DNA of 64,000 nucleotides from NCBI GenBank assembly GCA_021325025.1, contig JAJPHZ010000038.1, positions 1 to 64,000 of the forward strand, written 5' to 3'. Below, in pieces: positions 33,784 through 43,615 of the stretch; the first letter of the stretch is position 1; every line of letters begins with the position of its first letter. A model generated the notes under the pieces. It was not told the DNA's origin. It made no database searches and worked only from the letters and a program-made list of their open reading frames with translations. This stretch comes from Pseudomonadota bacterium. Lineage in GTDB: Bacteria > Desulfobacterota > Binatia > Binatales > Binataceae. Made by a program: the position numbers and the translations under genes.

Positions 33784-35390
33784 GTGACGAACAGACGCAA
33801 GCTCCCCGCGTTCCGCAGGCGAGGACGGTGGCGAAAAAACATACCAGGCTCTCCCTGGTCTGGATAATCCCGATTGCGGCCGCGGCCGTCGGCGTATGGG
33901 TCGCCGTTACCAGAATTCTCAGCGAAGGCCCGACCATCACCATCATCTTTCCATCGGCTGAAGGTCTGGAAGCGGGCAAGACCAAGATCCAGTACAAGGG
34001 CGTCGATGTCGGCACGCTCAGCAAGATTCGGCTGTCCGACGACCACCACCGTGTGATCGCCACCGCCCAGATGGCGCCCAAGACCGAAGGTTTCCTGGTT
34101 AAGGATACGCATTTCTGGGTGGTACGACCGCGCATCTCCGGCGCCAACGTCACCGGTCTGGGCACGCTTATCTCCGGCGCCTACATCGGCATGGAAATCG
34201 GCAACTCCACGCAGAGCAAATCCGAGTTCGTAGCGCTCGACACACCGCCGATAGTGACCACCGATGCGCCCGGCCGGTTCTTTGTCTTGAAGACAACCGA
34301 CCTGGGCTCGCTCGACACCGGTACGCCGGTCTTCTTCCGCCGTCTTCAGGTCGGCGAAGTGGCCTCCTACAAGCTTGAGTCCAATGGCCAGTTCTTTGAC
34401 GTCGAGGTATTTATTCATGCACCTTACGACCAATATGTAGTGGAAAACACTCGCTTCTGGCAGGCCAGCGGAATCGACGTGAGTCTGTCGGCCAGCGGCC
34501 TGAGCGTGCAGACCCAGTCCCTGCTGTCGATTTTGATCGGCGGCATCGCATTCGCGACGCCCCCCGACGTGCTCGCCCTTCCACCCGCCGCCGAACGTAC
34601 CACCTTCAACCTCTATGCCAACCGGGCGCAGGCCTTCGAACCACCGCCGCGCAATCCCCAGACCTATCAACTCGTCTTCAATCAATCGGTGCGCGGCCTG
34701 ACCGTAGGAGCGCCGGTCGACTTCAGGGGCATCAAGATCGGCCAGGTAACTGACATCAGTGCGCAAATCGACGCCAAGACGATGCAGTTTTCGGCGCCGG
34801 TCACTATCCAGTTGGATCCGGAGCGCCTGGGCGTCAAATATCTGGGCATGAGTCCTGTTCTGGATCTCAGTGCGCTGCGAAAGAGAGTAATCGACAGCAT
34901 GGTGGCGCACGGCGTCCGGGCGCAATTGCGCACCGGCAACCTGCTCACCGGCGCCGCGTTCGTGGCGTTCGACTTCTTCCCCGGCGCGCCGCCCGCTGCC
35001 ATCGATTGGTCGCAGCACCCGGTCCAGTTGCCGACCGTGCCCGGAGAGCTGGAAGAGACCGAAGCGCGCCTGGCCAATATCGTAAAGAAGCTCGACCAAT
35101 TGCCGCTCCAGCAAATCGCCGACCAGTTGCACAAGGACCTGACTAATCTCGATTTGACGCTGACCAGCGCGCGCGGAACGCTTGACATTGCCAACAGCAC
35201 CATGGTCAGCGCGCGCACCACCCTCGACAACGCCAATGCCTTCGTCGAACCCAATTCGGCGCAGAGCCAGGAACTGAACCAAATGCTGACCGAAATCAGC
35301 GCTGCGGCGCGCTCGGTACGCGTGCTCGCCGACTACCTCGAGCGCCATCCTGAAGCGCTGATTCGCGGCAAGAAAGGGGAGCCCAAGTGA
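33780..35390 (+). CDS. pqiB: PqiB, MCE-domain periplasmic lipid-transport protein
   Basis: A 536-residue protein close to the E. coli PqiB length (546). An N-terminal transmembrane helix (LSLVWIIPIAAAAVGVWVAV) is followed by three MCE (mammalian-cell-entry) domains. They start near 'PTITIIFPSAEGLEAGKTKIQYKGVDVG', 'TPVFFRRLQVGEVASYKLE' and 'GAPVDFRGIKIGQVTDISAQ'. A long coiled-coil tail follows (LTLTSARGTLDIANSTMVSA) with 'LEETEARLANIVKKLDQLPL'. PqiB stacks into a tunnel between inner and outer membrane. It overlaps pqiA and pqiC by a few bases. Confidence 0.94.
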   Translation: MSDEQTQAPRVPQARTVAKKHTRLSLVWIIPIAAAAVGVWVAVTRILSEGPTITIIFPSAEGLEAGKTKIQYKGVDVGTLSKIRLSDDHHRVIATAQMAPKTEGFLVKDTHFWVVRPRISGANVTGLGTLISGAYIGMEIGNSTQSKSEFVALDTPPIVTTDAPGRFFVLKTTDLGSLDTGTPVFFRRLQVGEVASYKLESNGQFFDVEVFIHAPYDQYVVENTRFWQASGIDVSLSASGLSVQTQSLLSILIGGIAFATPPDVLALPPAAERTTFNLYANRAQAFEPPPRNPQTYQLVFNQSVRGLTVGAPVDFRGIKIGQVTDISAQIDAKTMQFSAPVTIQLDPERLGVKYLGMSPVLDLSALRKRVIDSMVAHGVRAQLRTGNLLTGAAFVAFDFFPGAPPAAIDWSQHPVQLPTVPGELEETEARLANIVKKLDQLPLQQIADQLHKDLTNLDLTLTSARGTLDIANSTMVSARTTLDNANAFVEPNSAQSQELNQMLTEISAAARSVRVLADYLERHPEALIRGKKGEPK

Positions 35391-35977
35391 TGGCACGCCG
35401 TATCGCCCATCTATTCGCAATTGCGCTGGCGGCGGCCGCGGCCGGATGCGCCTCGGCGCAGCCGCACTACTACACGCTGGATTCCACTGCGTCGCCCGCC
35501 GGTGCGCCCCCAACCCATGTGGCGGTCGCGGTCGGGCCGGTGTCGGTTCCCGCCGCGGTCGACCAGCCGCAGTTCGTGGTGCAGGTCGCACCCAACCGGG
35601 TCGACGTCGAGGAGTTCAACCGCTGGGCCTCGCCGCTCAACGAAAGCATCGCGCGCGCCCTGGCCGGCGACCTCGCCTCGCAGCTCGGAACGCCCGACGT
35701 AACCGCGGCCCCGCTCGCGAACTTCAAACCCGACTATCGCGTCACCGTCGATGTACAGCGTTTCGACTCCGTTCGCGGCCAGGGAGCAACGCTCGAAGCG
35801 GTGTGGGTCGTACGCAAGACCGCGAGCGGACAGACGCGCTCGGGACGCACCATCGCGCGCGAGCCTGTCGAGGGCGACGGCTTCGACGCCCTGGCCGCCG
35901 CCCACAGCCGCGCGCTGACCAAAGTCAGCGCCGACATCGCCGCCGCGATCCGCAAGCAGGCCGGCCAGGGCTCATAG
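35390..35977 (+). CDS. pqiC: PqiC-like outer-membrane lipoprotein
   Basis: A 195-residue lipoprotein of the ABC-type transport auxiliary/PqiC family: MARRIAHLFAIALAAAAAGCAS gives a lipobox Cys, followed by HYYTLDS, 'VAVGPVSVPAAVDQPQFVVQ' and 'VEEFNRWASPLNESIARALAGDLASQLG', all typical. The ATG at 35390 overlaps the pqiB stop codon (TGATG). PqiC anchors the PqiB tunnel in the outer membrane. It is followed two bases later by the ion-channel gene. Confidence 0.9.
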   Translation: MARRIAHLFAIALAAAAAGCASAQPHYYTLDSTASPAGAPPTHVAVAVGPVSVPAAVDQPQFVVQVAPNRVDVEEFNRWASPLNESIARALAGDLASQLGTPDVTAAPLANFKPDYRVTVDVQRFDSVRGQGATLEAVWVVRKTASGQTRSGRTIAREPVEGDGFDALAAAHSRALTKVSADIAAAIRKQAGQGS

Positions 35978-35978
35978 C

Positions 35979-36791
35979 ATGGGTGCGCACGGCACGGCGG
36001 CAGGCGTCAGTGCAGCGGCTCAGCTCCGGGAATTGCTGCGTCAGCGACTGCTTCCGCGCAGACACACCGCCCTGCTTGCCGCGCTGGTGTTTCTGTTCGC
36101 CACCAGGCCGCTGATCGGCGACGTGGGAGCCGCCCCCATCCTGTTCAGCATCGCGCTGATCATGGTGATGCTGCTTTCGCTATACAGCATCCAGGTCGAC
36201 GAATTGGTTGGGGAACGCCACGCGCTTGCCGCCCAAAAGAAAAGGAGCACCAAGACCGGTTGGCTGCTTGCGATGCCCGCGGTCGCCGACCGAATCGCGA
36301 TGGCCTTCGTGCGCAATCAGTACGTGATCACAACTGGCCTGGCCTTCTGGTTCTGCTTTTTCGCTTACATCATCTGGAATGAATTTCGCGTAATCCTCAG
36401 GCAGAAGGAGGTAACCGGCGAAACTATTGCTCTATCCATCTCGATCTATCTGCTGCTTGCATTGACTTGGGCGATTTTTTACATAGTGCTGATTTACATC
36501 CAACCGCATGCTTTCAATTTCGGCGCCGCGCCGACTTCTTCCGCTCCTACGGGCTCCGAGGTTTTCCCGGTTCTGATATACTTCAGTCTGACTACCATCT
36601 CGACCATCGGCTTCGGCGACATCACTCCCTTAACCCTGCAGGCCAGGTACGCGGCCGTGGCCGAAGGCGTCACCGGTCAATTCTATCTGGCAATTCTCGT
36701 CGCCCGGTTGGTTGGACTATATATGAGCAGAACCGCGGGCCGGGACGGTGAAGACCAGGGCAGCGGTTCCAAAGGCGAAAAGCCGACTTAG
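35979..36791 (+). CDS. One-pore ion channel (Ion_trans_2-like)
   Basis: A 270-residue membrane protein. At least five hydrophobic segments are followed by a pore loop 'LTTISTIGFGDITPLTLQ', where TIGFGD is the potassium-type selectivity filter. The last helix 'AVAEGVTGQFYLAILVARLVGLYMS' is that of two-TM potassium channels. A cytoplasmic helix with ALAAQKKRSTKTG precedes the middle pair. No RCK/TrkA domain is attached. It starts two bases after pqiC, so it is probably cotranscribed. Potassium is the expected ion. The link to the Pqi system is not established. Confidence 0.82.
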   Translation: MGAHGTAAGVSAAAQLRELLRQRLLPRRHTALLAALVFLFATRPLIGDVGAAPILFSIALIMVMLLSLYSIQVDELVGERHALAAQKKRSTKTGWLLAMPAVADRIAMAFVRNQYVITTGLAFWFCFFAYIIWNEFRVILRQKEVTGETIALSISIYLLLALTWAIFYIVLIYIQPHAFNFGAAPTSSAPTGSEVFPVLIYFSLTTISTIGFGDITPLTLQARYAAVAEGVTGQFYLAILVARLVGLYMSRTAGRDGEDQGSGSKGEKPT

Positions 36792-36932
36792 ACGAGTGCG
36801 TAGCTCCAAACGCGATAAAGGCCGGTACGGAACAAACTGGTGGGCTGCCAAATACCACCCTCCTGCTCCGCCGCGCGTCCCATTCGCCATCGGGCGTGGT
36901 CCCCTGCCAAGCTTCCGGCCCGGACCCATCTC

Positions 36933-39900
36933 TCACCGTTCGCCATCGCCCACGGCCGGCACCTCGGCCTCTTCCCGCTTGCCGAACAGGGCGCCGACGC
37001 GCTGCATGATTATGTAGAAGACCGGAACGAACGGGATCGCCAGCAGGGTTGAGGCGAGCATGCCGCCGAACACTACCGTGCCCAGCGACTGTTGACTGGC
37101 GGCGCCCGCGCCGGTGGCCGTCATCAACGGCACCACGCCCAGGATAAAGGCGATCGAGGTCATCACGATGGGCCGAAAGCGCCGGCGCGTCGCCTCGATC
37201 GCCGCATCGGCCGCCGACATGCCGCCGGCGTTGAGTTCGCGGGCGAACTCGACGATCAGAATCGCGTTCTTGGCGGCCAGCGCGATCATCAGCACCAATC
37301 CGATCTGCGTGTAGAGGTCGGCCGGAAAGCGCCGCAGCGCCAGCGCGGTCACGATTCCCACCAGCGCCATCGGCACGGTCAGAATCACCGCCGCCGGATC
37401 GATCCAACTCTCGTACTGGCCAGCCAGCACCAGGAACACCAGCGTGATCGACAAGGCAAAGATGAAATACGCCTGGCTGCCGACCAGTTTTTCCTGGTAG
37501 GAAAGCCCCGTCCATTCGTAATCCATCCCTTCGGGCAGCAGACGGCGGGCGAACTGCTCCATGATGTCCATCGCCTGACCCGAGCTGTAACCGGGATTCG
37601 GAATGCCGGTGATCGAGGCGGCGGGATAGAGGTTGTAGCGCGTGACCAGCTCCGAGCCCAGCACGCGCCGCACGTTGAGCAGAGCGCCCAACGGCACCAT
37701 CTGCTGATCCTTGTTCTTCACATACAGACCGGAAATGTTATCCAGTTGACGGCGGTAATCCGCGCCCGCCTGTATTTTGACCTGGAAGCTCTGGTTGAAC
37801 TTGTTGAACAGATTCACATAGGTCGAGCCCAAATATGCCTGCAGGGTCTGAAATACATCGTTGACGCTGACACCCAGTGAACTGACCATCGTGCGGTTGA
37901 TATCCAGGTAAAGCTGCGGACTGTCGTCGCTGAACGTGGTAAAGGCGGTGCGCAGAAAACCGCGCCTGGCGTGCGCCGCTCCCAGTATCGCCTGAACACC
38001 CTTCTGCAATTCACGCAGCCCGATGTCGCGCCGATCCTCGACCATCATCTGAAAGCCGAACGCATTGCCCAAACCCGGAATCGGCGACGGCGGCAGCACC
38101 GCGAACACCGCCGAGGGAACCTTGTTGAATTTCGCGATCAGCTCCGGTATCAGCCTGGCCTGCGAAAAACCCGGCGGCCGTTTGTCCCAGTCGTCGTACA
38201 CACCGAATACCGTGATCACATTGGAGAGCTTGGCGCTGTCCAGCGCCGAATAGCCGCCAATCGTAACCCAGCCCTTGATGCCGGCGGTGCTGCCCAGCAC
38301 CTTGTTGATCGACTCGGCCACCTCGCGCACGCGCGGCTGCGACGCGCCCTGGGCCAGGCGCGCCACCACGATGCAGTAGCCCTGGTCTTCCAGCGGCATC
38401 AGCGTGGTCGGATAGTGCGCAAATGCAAATACCGCCCCACCCACCAGCGCAAAGAAGATGCAGGCCATCGCGCCCGGATGGCGAGCCATGCGGCTGACCA
38501 ACCCGATGTATACGTCCTCTACAGCCTGATAGGAGGCGTTGAAGCCGCGATAAAACCAGTTTACCTTCCTGTCCCTGGGCACCGGCCTGAGGTACAGCGC
38601 GCACTGAGTGGGTTTGAGGGTCAATGCGTTGAGCGCGCTGATGATCGCAGTCGAGGCAATCACCAGCGCGAACTGGCGGAACATCTGCCCGGTGATCCCC
38701 GGCAGGAACGACGCGGGCAGGAACACCGAACTCAGCACCAGCGTGATGCCCAGCACCGGCCCGGTCAGCTCGGCCATCGCCTTGATCGCGGCGTCCTTGG
38801 GCGCAAGGCCGGTCTCGATGTAATGCGAGGCGTTCTCCACGATCACGATCGCGTCGTCGACCACGATGCCGATGGCCAGGATGAGGGCAAACAGCGTCAT
38901 CAGGTTGACCGTGAAGCCGAGCAGCGCCATCGCCGCGAACGCGCCGATAATCGTGACCGGCACGGTGGTGGCCGGCACCAGCATCGCGCGGTAGTTCTGC
39001 AAAAACAGCATGATCACGATCAACACCAGGACCCCAGCTTCGATCAGCGCCTCGTACACGGCGCTTATCGACTGGTTGATGAACAGGGTGGTGTCGTACA
39101 GGGTCGTGTACTTGAGCCCCTGCGGGAACTTGCGTGCCATCCCCTTCATCAGCGCGCGCGTCTCGTCGGCGACCTGCAGCGCGTTGGCGGTGGGCAGCGC
39201 AAACACGGCGACGTTGGCCGCCTTCCTGCCGTCAAGCTGCGAGATGACCGTGAATACCTGCTGGCTCAGCTCGACCTTGGCGATGTCCCTGATTCTGACC
39301 AGTGCGGCGGTCTGGGCGGCTTGCGCACCGGCGCGCGTTTGAGCGGACAAGCTCGCGGGCGGCGAACTCTTGACGATGATATTTTCGAACTGCTCGACCT
39401 CGGAAAGCCGCCCCAGGGTGTTGACCGTGAACTGAAAGAGCTGATTGCGCGGTGCCGGCGGACCGCCGATTTGGCCCGCAGGCACCTGGATGTTCTGCGC
39501 CGCGATTGCGTGCTGTACGTCGAGCACCGTCAGGCCATAAGCCTTGAGCTTGCCGGGATCCAGCCACACCCGCATGCTGTACGGTCCGGCCCCATAAACG
39601 CTGACCTGTCCAACTCCCGGCAGACGCGCAATTGGATCTTCCAGATTGATAATCGCATAGTTGGCCAAATAGGTATCGCTGAAGCGGTTGTCGTCCGAGT
39701 ACAGGCTCTCGATCAGCAGGATATTGGTGCTGACCTTGCGGACATTGACGCCCTGCGCCCGCACTTCGGCGGGCAATTGCGGCAGCGCGGCATTGACTGC
39801 GTTCTGTACCAACACCAGGGAGGTGGCCAGATCGGTGCCCACCGCGAAGGTGACGGTCAGCGTATAGCTGCCGTCGCTGCCGCTGGTGGACTGCATATAA

Positions 39901-40127
39901 ATGGAGTTCTCAACGCCGTTGACCGCCTGCTCGATGGGAATCCCGACCGTGCTCGCCACCACTTCGGCGCTCGCCCCGGCATACGTGCACGTGACCTGGA
40001 TGGTGGGCGGCACGATCATCGGGTATTGCGCCACCGGCAGGTTGTAAAGGCATACGGCGCCCAACAGGATCGTCACGATCGCGATGACGTTGGCCAGCAC
40101 CGGCCGTTCGATGAAGAATCGCGACAT
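36933..40127 (-). CDS. RND efflux transporter, HAE1 family (second copy)
   Basis: A 1064-residue HAE1-type RND transporter with two homologous halves. The N-terminus is MSRFFIERPVLANVIAIVTI. Proton-relay aspartates lie in 'ILAIGIVVDDAIVIVENA' and the lysine in 'LAAKNAILIVEFA'. TolC-docking and porter domains are complete. It is about 95% identical by eye to the upstream copy in the central transmembrane block (around residues 340-550), but diverges in the porter domain. It is the last gene in the operon. It exports hydrophobic or amphipathic compounds together with the MFP and OMF. Confidence 0.94.
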   Translation of the reverse strand: MSRFFIERPVLANVIAIVTILLGAVCLYNLPVAQYPMIVPPTIQVTCTYAGASAEVVASTVGIPIEQAVNGVENSIYMQSTSGSDGSYTLTVTFAVGTDLATSLVLVQNAVNAALPQLPAEVRAQGVNVRKVSTNILLIESLYSDDNRFSDTYLANYAIINLEDPIARLPGVGQVSVYGAGPYSMRVWLDPGKLKAYGLTVLDVQHAIAAQNIQVPAGQIGGPPAPRNQLFQFTVNTLGRLSEVEQFENIIVKSSPPASLSAQTRAGAQAAQTAALVRIRDIAKVELSQQVFTVISQLDGRKAANVAVFALPTANALQVADETRALMKGMARKFPQGLKYTTLYDTTLFINQSISAVYEALIEAGVLVLIVIMLFLQNYRAMLVPATTVPVTIIGAFAAMALLGFTVNLMTLFALILAIGIVVDDAIVIVENASHYIETGLAPKDAAIKAMAELTGPVLGITLVLSSVFLPASFLPGITGQMFRQFALVIASTAIISALNALTLKPTQCALYLRPVPRDRKVNWFYRGFNASYQAVEDVYIGLVSRMARHPGAMACIFFALVGGAVFAFAHYPTTLMPLEDQGYCIVVARLAQGASQPRVREVAESINKVLGSTAGIKGWVTIGGYSALDSAKLSNVITVFGVYDDWDKRPPGFSQARLIPELIAKFNKVPSAVFAVLPPSPIPGLGNAFGFQMMVEDRRDIGLRELQKGVQAILGAAHARRGFLRTAFTTFSDDSPQLYLDINRTMVSSLGVSVNDVFQTLQAYLGSTYVNLFNKFNQSFQVKIQAGADYRRQLDNISGLYVKNKDQQMVPLGALLNVRRVLGSELVTRYNLYPAASITGIPNPGYSSGQAMDIMEQFARRLLPEGMDYEWTGLSYQEKLVGSQAYFIFALSITLVFLVLAGQYESWIDPAAVILTVPMALVGIVTALALRRFPADLYTQIGLVLMIALAAKNAILIVEFARELNAGGMSAADAAIEATRRRFRPIVMTSIAFILGVVPLMTATGAGAASQQSLGTVVFGGMLASTLLAIPFVPVFYIIMQRVGALFGKREEAEVPAVGDGER

Positions 40128-40158
40128 GGGATCGTTTAGCAGCGAGGGAAAAGGAGTG

Positions 40159-40306
40159 AGAAGTGAGAAGGAGAGGCGAACTCTTGAAATGATCCGCCGG
40201 CGATGCGGAACGGATGCGGGAAAAAATCACCTGCCCGCCCATCGCCCGTGCCTTTTGTCCAACCCTCTTTTCTCACTTCTGACTACTCACTTGTCACTAC
40301 TCACTT
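40159..40306 (+). repeat. Low-complexity repeat and inverted repeat between the two RND genes
   Basis: AGAAGTGAGAA (40159-40169) is exactly complementary to TTCTCACTTCT (40270-40280), giving an 11-bp inverted repeat with a ~100-base loop. The right side also carries a 10-bp direct repeat CTACTCACTT at 40283-40292 and 40297-40306, which runs into the C-terminal codons of the upstream RND gene. TGAGTAG/GTGAGAAG-type units like these recur in many genomes as spacer repeats. It may attenuate transcription between the two transporters. Confidence 0.5.
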
Positions 40307-43300
40307 CCTTCCCCGGCGCGGGCGCCGGCGCCATGGCCGCTTTGCGCCTCCTGCGCCATTCGGCAAAGCGCTCCATTTCGATATAGAAAACGGATACGAA
40401 GGGAATCGCGATCAGCGTGGAGGCAATCATTCCGCCGAATACGACGGTGCCCAGCGCCTGCTGACTGGCGGCGCCGGCGCCGGTCGCGGTAAGCAGCGGC
40501 ACCACGCCCAGGATAAACGCGATCGACGTCATCACGATGGGCCGGAAGCGCCGGCGCGTAGCCTCGACTGCGGCGTCAACCGCCGCCGACCCTTCGGCCC
40601 GGATGTCGCGGGCGAATTCCACGATCAGAATCGCATTTTTCGCCGCCAGCGCGATCATCAACACCAGCCCGATCTGGGTATAGAGATCGGTGGGAAACGC
40701 ACGCACGACCAGCGCCGCCAGCACGCCCAGCAGCGCCATCGGCACCGTCAGGATCACCGCCGCCGGATCGGTCCAGCTCTCGTACTGCCCGGCCAGAACC
40801 AGGAATACCAGCGTGATCGACAGTGCGAAGATGAAATAGGCCTGGTTGCCGATGAGTTTTTCCTGGTAGGAAAGCCCGGTCCAGTCGTAATCCATTCCTA
40901 CCGGCAGGTATTGGCCGGCGATGCGCTCCATCGTGCCCAGCGCCTGCCCGGAGCTGTAGCCTGGCGACGGGCTGCCGATGATCGGCACCGCCGGATACAA
41001 ATTGTAGCGAGTGAGCAGCTCCGACCCCAGTTTGCGGCGCACGTCGAGCACCGCGCCCAGCGGCACCATCTGGCCCGCACGGTTGGCCACGTACAGGTTG
41101 GAGATGTCCTGGAGCTGGCGCCGCGCGTCAGCTTCGGCCTGAACGCGAACCTGAAAGCTCTGATTGAACTTGTTGAACTGGTTGACGTAGGTCGAACCCA
41201 GGTAGGTTTGCAGCGTCTGGAAGACGTCGTTGATGGTAACCCCCAGCGATTCCACCATCGTGCGGTTGATCTCCAGGTCCAGCTGCGGGCTGGCAGCGCT
41301 GAAAGTGGTAGTCACGCCGCGCAGTTGGGGCTGGCGGTTGGCCTCGGCGATGATCTGCTGCGCGGCCTTGCCCAGTTCCTGCAAGCCGCTCCCGCCCCGA
41401 TCCTCCACCATCATCTGGAAACCGCCCGCCTGCCCCAGGCCGGGGATGGGCGGCGGAATCAGCACCGAGCAATCCGCCTTGCGAATCGCCCCCAGCCGCG
41501 CTCTGAGGTCGGACACGATCTTCGCCTGCGGGAGCTGCGGCCGCTCATCCCAGGGCTGATACATTACGTACTCGGTGACCACGTTGGCCAAATTCGCGGA
41601 GTCCAGCGCCGAGAAGCCGCCGCTGGTCACCCATCCCTTGACACCGGGCGTGCGCTTTAAAATCGCATCGATCAGGCCCGCCACCTCGCGCACGCGGGGC
41701 TGCGAAGCGCCCGGCGGCAGCCGCGCCACGACCATGCAGTAGCCCTGGTCTTCGGTGGGCAGAAACGCGGTCGGATGGCGCCCGAACAGCCATCCCGCCG
41801 TACCCACAATCACCAAAAACAGGCACGCCATCGCGCCCGCATGATGCGCCATGCGGCTCACCAACCCAATGTAGAGATCCTCTACGGCTTGGTAGACGGC
41901 GTTGAAGCCGCGGTAAAACCAGTTGACCTGCTTATCCCTGGGCACCGGCTTCAGATACAGCGCGCACTGGGTGGGCTTGAGCGTCAGGGCATTGAGCGCG
42001 CTGATGATCGCGGTCGAGGCGATCACCAGCGCGAACTGGCGGAACATCTGGCCGGTGATCCCGGGCAGGAACGACGCGGGCAGGAACACCGAGGTCAGCA
42101 CCAGCGTGATGCCCAGCACCGGTCCGGTCAGCTCGCTCATCGCCTTGATCGCGGCGTCCTTGGGCGTAAGGCCGGTTTCGATGTAATGCGAGGCGTTCTC
42201 CACGATCACGATCGCGTCGTCGACCACGATGCCGATGGCGAGGATCAGTGCAAAGAGCGTCATCAGGTTGACGCTGAACCCCAGCAGTGCCATCGCCGCG
42301 AACGCGCCGATTATCGTCACGGGCACCGTCGTCGCCGGCACCAGCATCGCCCGGAAGTTCTGCAAAAACAGCATGATCACGATCAGCACCAGGACCCCGG
42401 CTTCGATCAGCGCCTCGTACACGCCGTGAATGGAATCCTTGATGAAGGTCGAAGTATCGAGCAGCGCCACGTATTTGAGGCCGGGCGGGAACTTCTTGCT
42501 CATCTGGCCCATCAGGTCGCGCACCTCCTGCGCGACCTTCAGCGCATTGGCGCCGGGCAGCGTATATACGTTCATCTGCGCCGCCCGCTTGCCCGACAAT
42601 CCGGAGAATGTCGAGTACACTTCCTGGCTCAACTCGACTCTGGCGACGTCCCTGATGCGTACGACGGCCGCCGCCTGACTACCCTGCGCGGTCTGCGCCG
42701 CCTGACTTTGCAGCGACTGGGGCGGCTGCGTCTTGACGATGATGTTTTCGAACTGGTGCACGTCGGACAGCCGGCCCAGCGTCTTTACCGTAAACTGAAA
42801 AATCTGATCGGCCGGCACCGGCGGACCGCCCAACTGCCCAGCCGCGACCTGGATGTTCTGATTCTGGATGGCGTTCTGCACGTCCAGCACCGTCAGGCCA
42901 TAGGCCTTGAGCTTGAGCGGATCCAGCCAGATGCGCATGCTGTAAGGCCCCGCGCCAAGGACCTGGACCTGTCCCACTCCGGGCAGACGGGCGAGCGGGT
43001 TTTGTAGATTGATAATTGCGTAATTACTCAGAAAGGTCTCGTCGAACCGGTTGTCCTCGGAATAGAGACTTGCGATCAGAAGTATATTGGTGCTGACCTT
43101 CTGCACGGTCACACCCTGGGTCTGCACCGCCTGGGGCAGCTGCGACAGCGCCCCGTTGACCGCGTTCTGCACCAGCGCAATGGCGGCATTGAGGTCAGTG
43201 CCGACCGCGAAGGTCACGGTCAGCGTATAGCTCCCGTCGCTGCCGCTGGTCGATTGCATGTAAATGGAGCCTTCGACGCCGTTGACCCCCTGCTCGATCG

Positions 43301-43490
43301 GGATGCCGACCGTGGTGGCCACCACCTCCGCGCTCGCCCCCGGATAGTTGGTGCTGACCAGGATCGTGGGCGGCACGATGTCGGGGTACTGCGAGACCGG
43401 CAGATTGATCAGGCACACGGCCCCCAGCAGGATCGTGACGATCGCGATGACGTTGGCCAGAATCGGACGCTCGATGAAGAACTTCGACAT
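40287..43490 (-). CDS. RND efflux transporter, HAE1 family (first copy)
   Basis: A 1067-residue HAE1-type RND inner-membrane pump, of the usual length (AcrB 1049). It begins MSKFFIERPILANVIAIVTI. It keeps the aspartate pair in 'VVDDAIVIVENA' and the lysine in 'ALAAKNAILIVEFA', which form the proton pathway, and 'PPTILVSTNYPGASAEVV' in the porter region. It is followed by a second, related transporter gene. A heterotrimer (as in MdtBC) or independent use with different substrates is possible. The MFP gene lies 125 bp upstream. Confidence 0.95.
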   Translation of the reverse strand: MSKFFIERPILANVIAIVTILLGAVCLINLPVSQYPDIVPPTILVSTNYPGASAEVVATTVGIPIEQGVNGVEGSIYMQSTSGSDGSYTLTVTFAVGTDLNAAIALVQNAVNGALSQLPQAVQTQGVTVQKVSTNILLIASLYSEDNRFDETFLSNYAIINLQNPLARLPGVGQVQVLGAGPYSMRIWLDPLKLKAYGLTVLDVQNAIQNQNIQVAAGQLGGPPVPADQIFQFTVKTLGRLSDVHQFENIIVKTQPPQSLQSQAAQTAQGSQAAAVVRIRDVARVELSQEVYSTFSGLSGKRAAQMNVYTLPGANALKVAQEVRDLMGQMSKKFPPGLKYVALLDTSTFIKDSIHGVYEALIEAGVLVLIVIMLFLQNFRAMLVPATTVPVTIIGAFAAMALLGFSVNLMTLFALILAIGIVVDDAIVIVENASHYIETGLTPKDAAIKAMSELTGPVLGITLVLTSVFLPASFLPGITGQMFRQFALVIASTAIISALNALTLKPTQCALYLKPVPRDKQVNWFYRGFNAVYQAVEDLYIGLVSRMAHHAGAMACLFLVIVGTAGWLFGRHPTAFLPTEDQGYCMVVARLPPGASQPRVREVAGLIDAILKRTPGVKGWVTSGGFSALDSANLANVVTEYVMYQPWDERPQLPQAKIVSDLRARLGAIRKADCSVLIPPPIPGLGQAGGFQMMVEDRGGSGLQELGKAAQQIIAEANRQPQLRGVTTTFSAASPQLDLEINRTMVESLGVTINDVFQTLQTYLGSTYVNQFNKFNQSFQVRVQAEADARRQLQDISNLYVANRAGQMVPLGAVLDVRRKLGSELLTRYNLYPAVPIIGSPSPGYSSGQALGTMERIAGQYLPVGMDYDWTGLSYQEKLIGNQAYFIFALSITLVFLVLAGQYESWTDPAAVILTVPMALLGVLAALVVRAFPTDLYTQIGLVLMIALAAKNAILIVEFARDIRAEGSAAVDAAVEATRRRFRPIVMTSIAFILGVVPLLTATGAGAASQQALGTVVFGGMIASTLIAIPFVSVFYIEMERFAEWRRRRKAAMAPAPAPGKEVSSDK

Positions 43491-43615
43491 GAAACCCTAC
43501 GAGCGGCAAGTGAACAACAGACAGCAAACGCAAAGGCCTGGTTGCCTGCCGCGGCTCATTTCCCGGCCTTGCATTTATGACAGCCGTCCGTTTCCCACTG
43601 CGGCGTTCGCATTAC

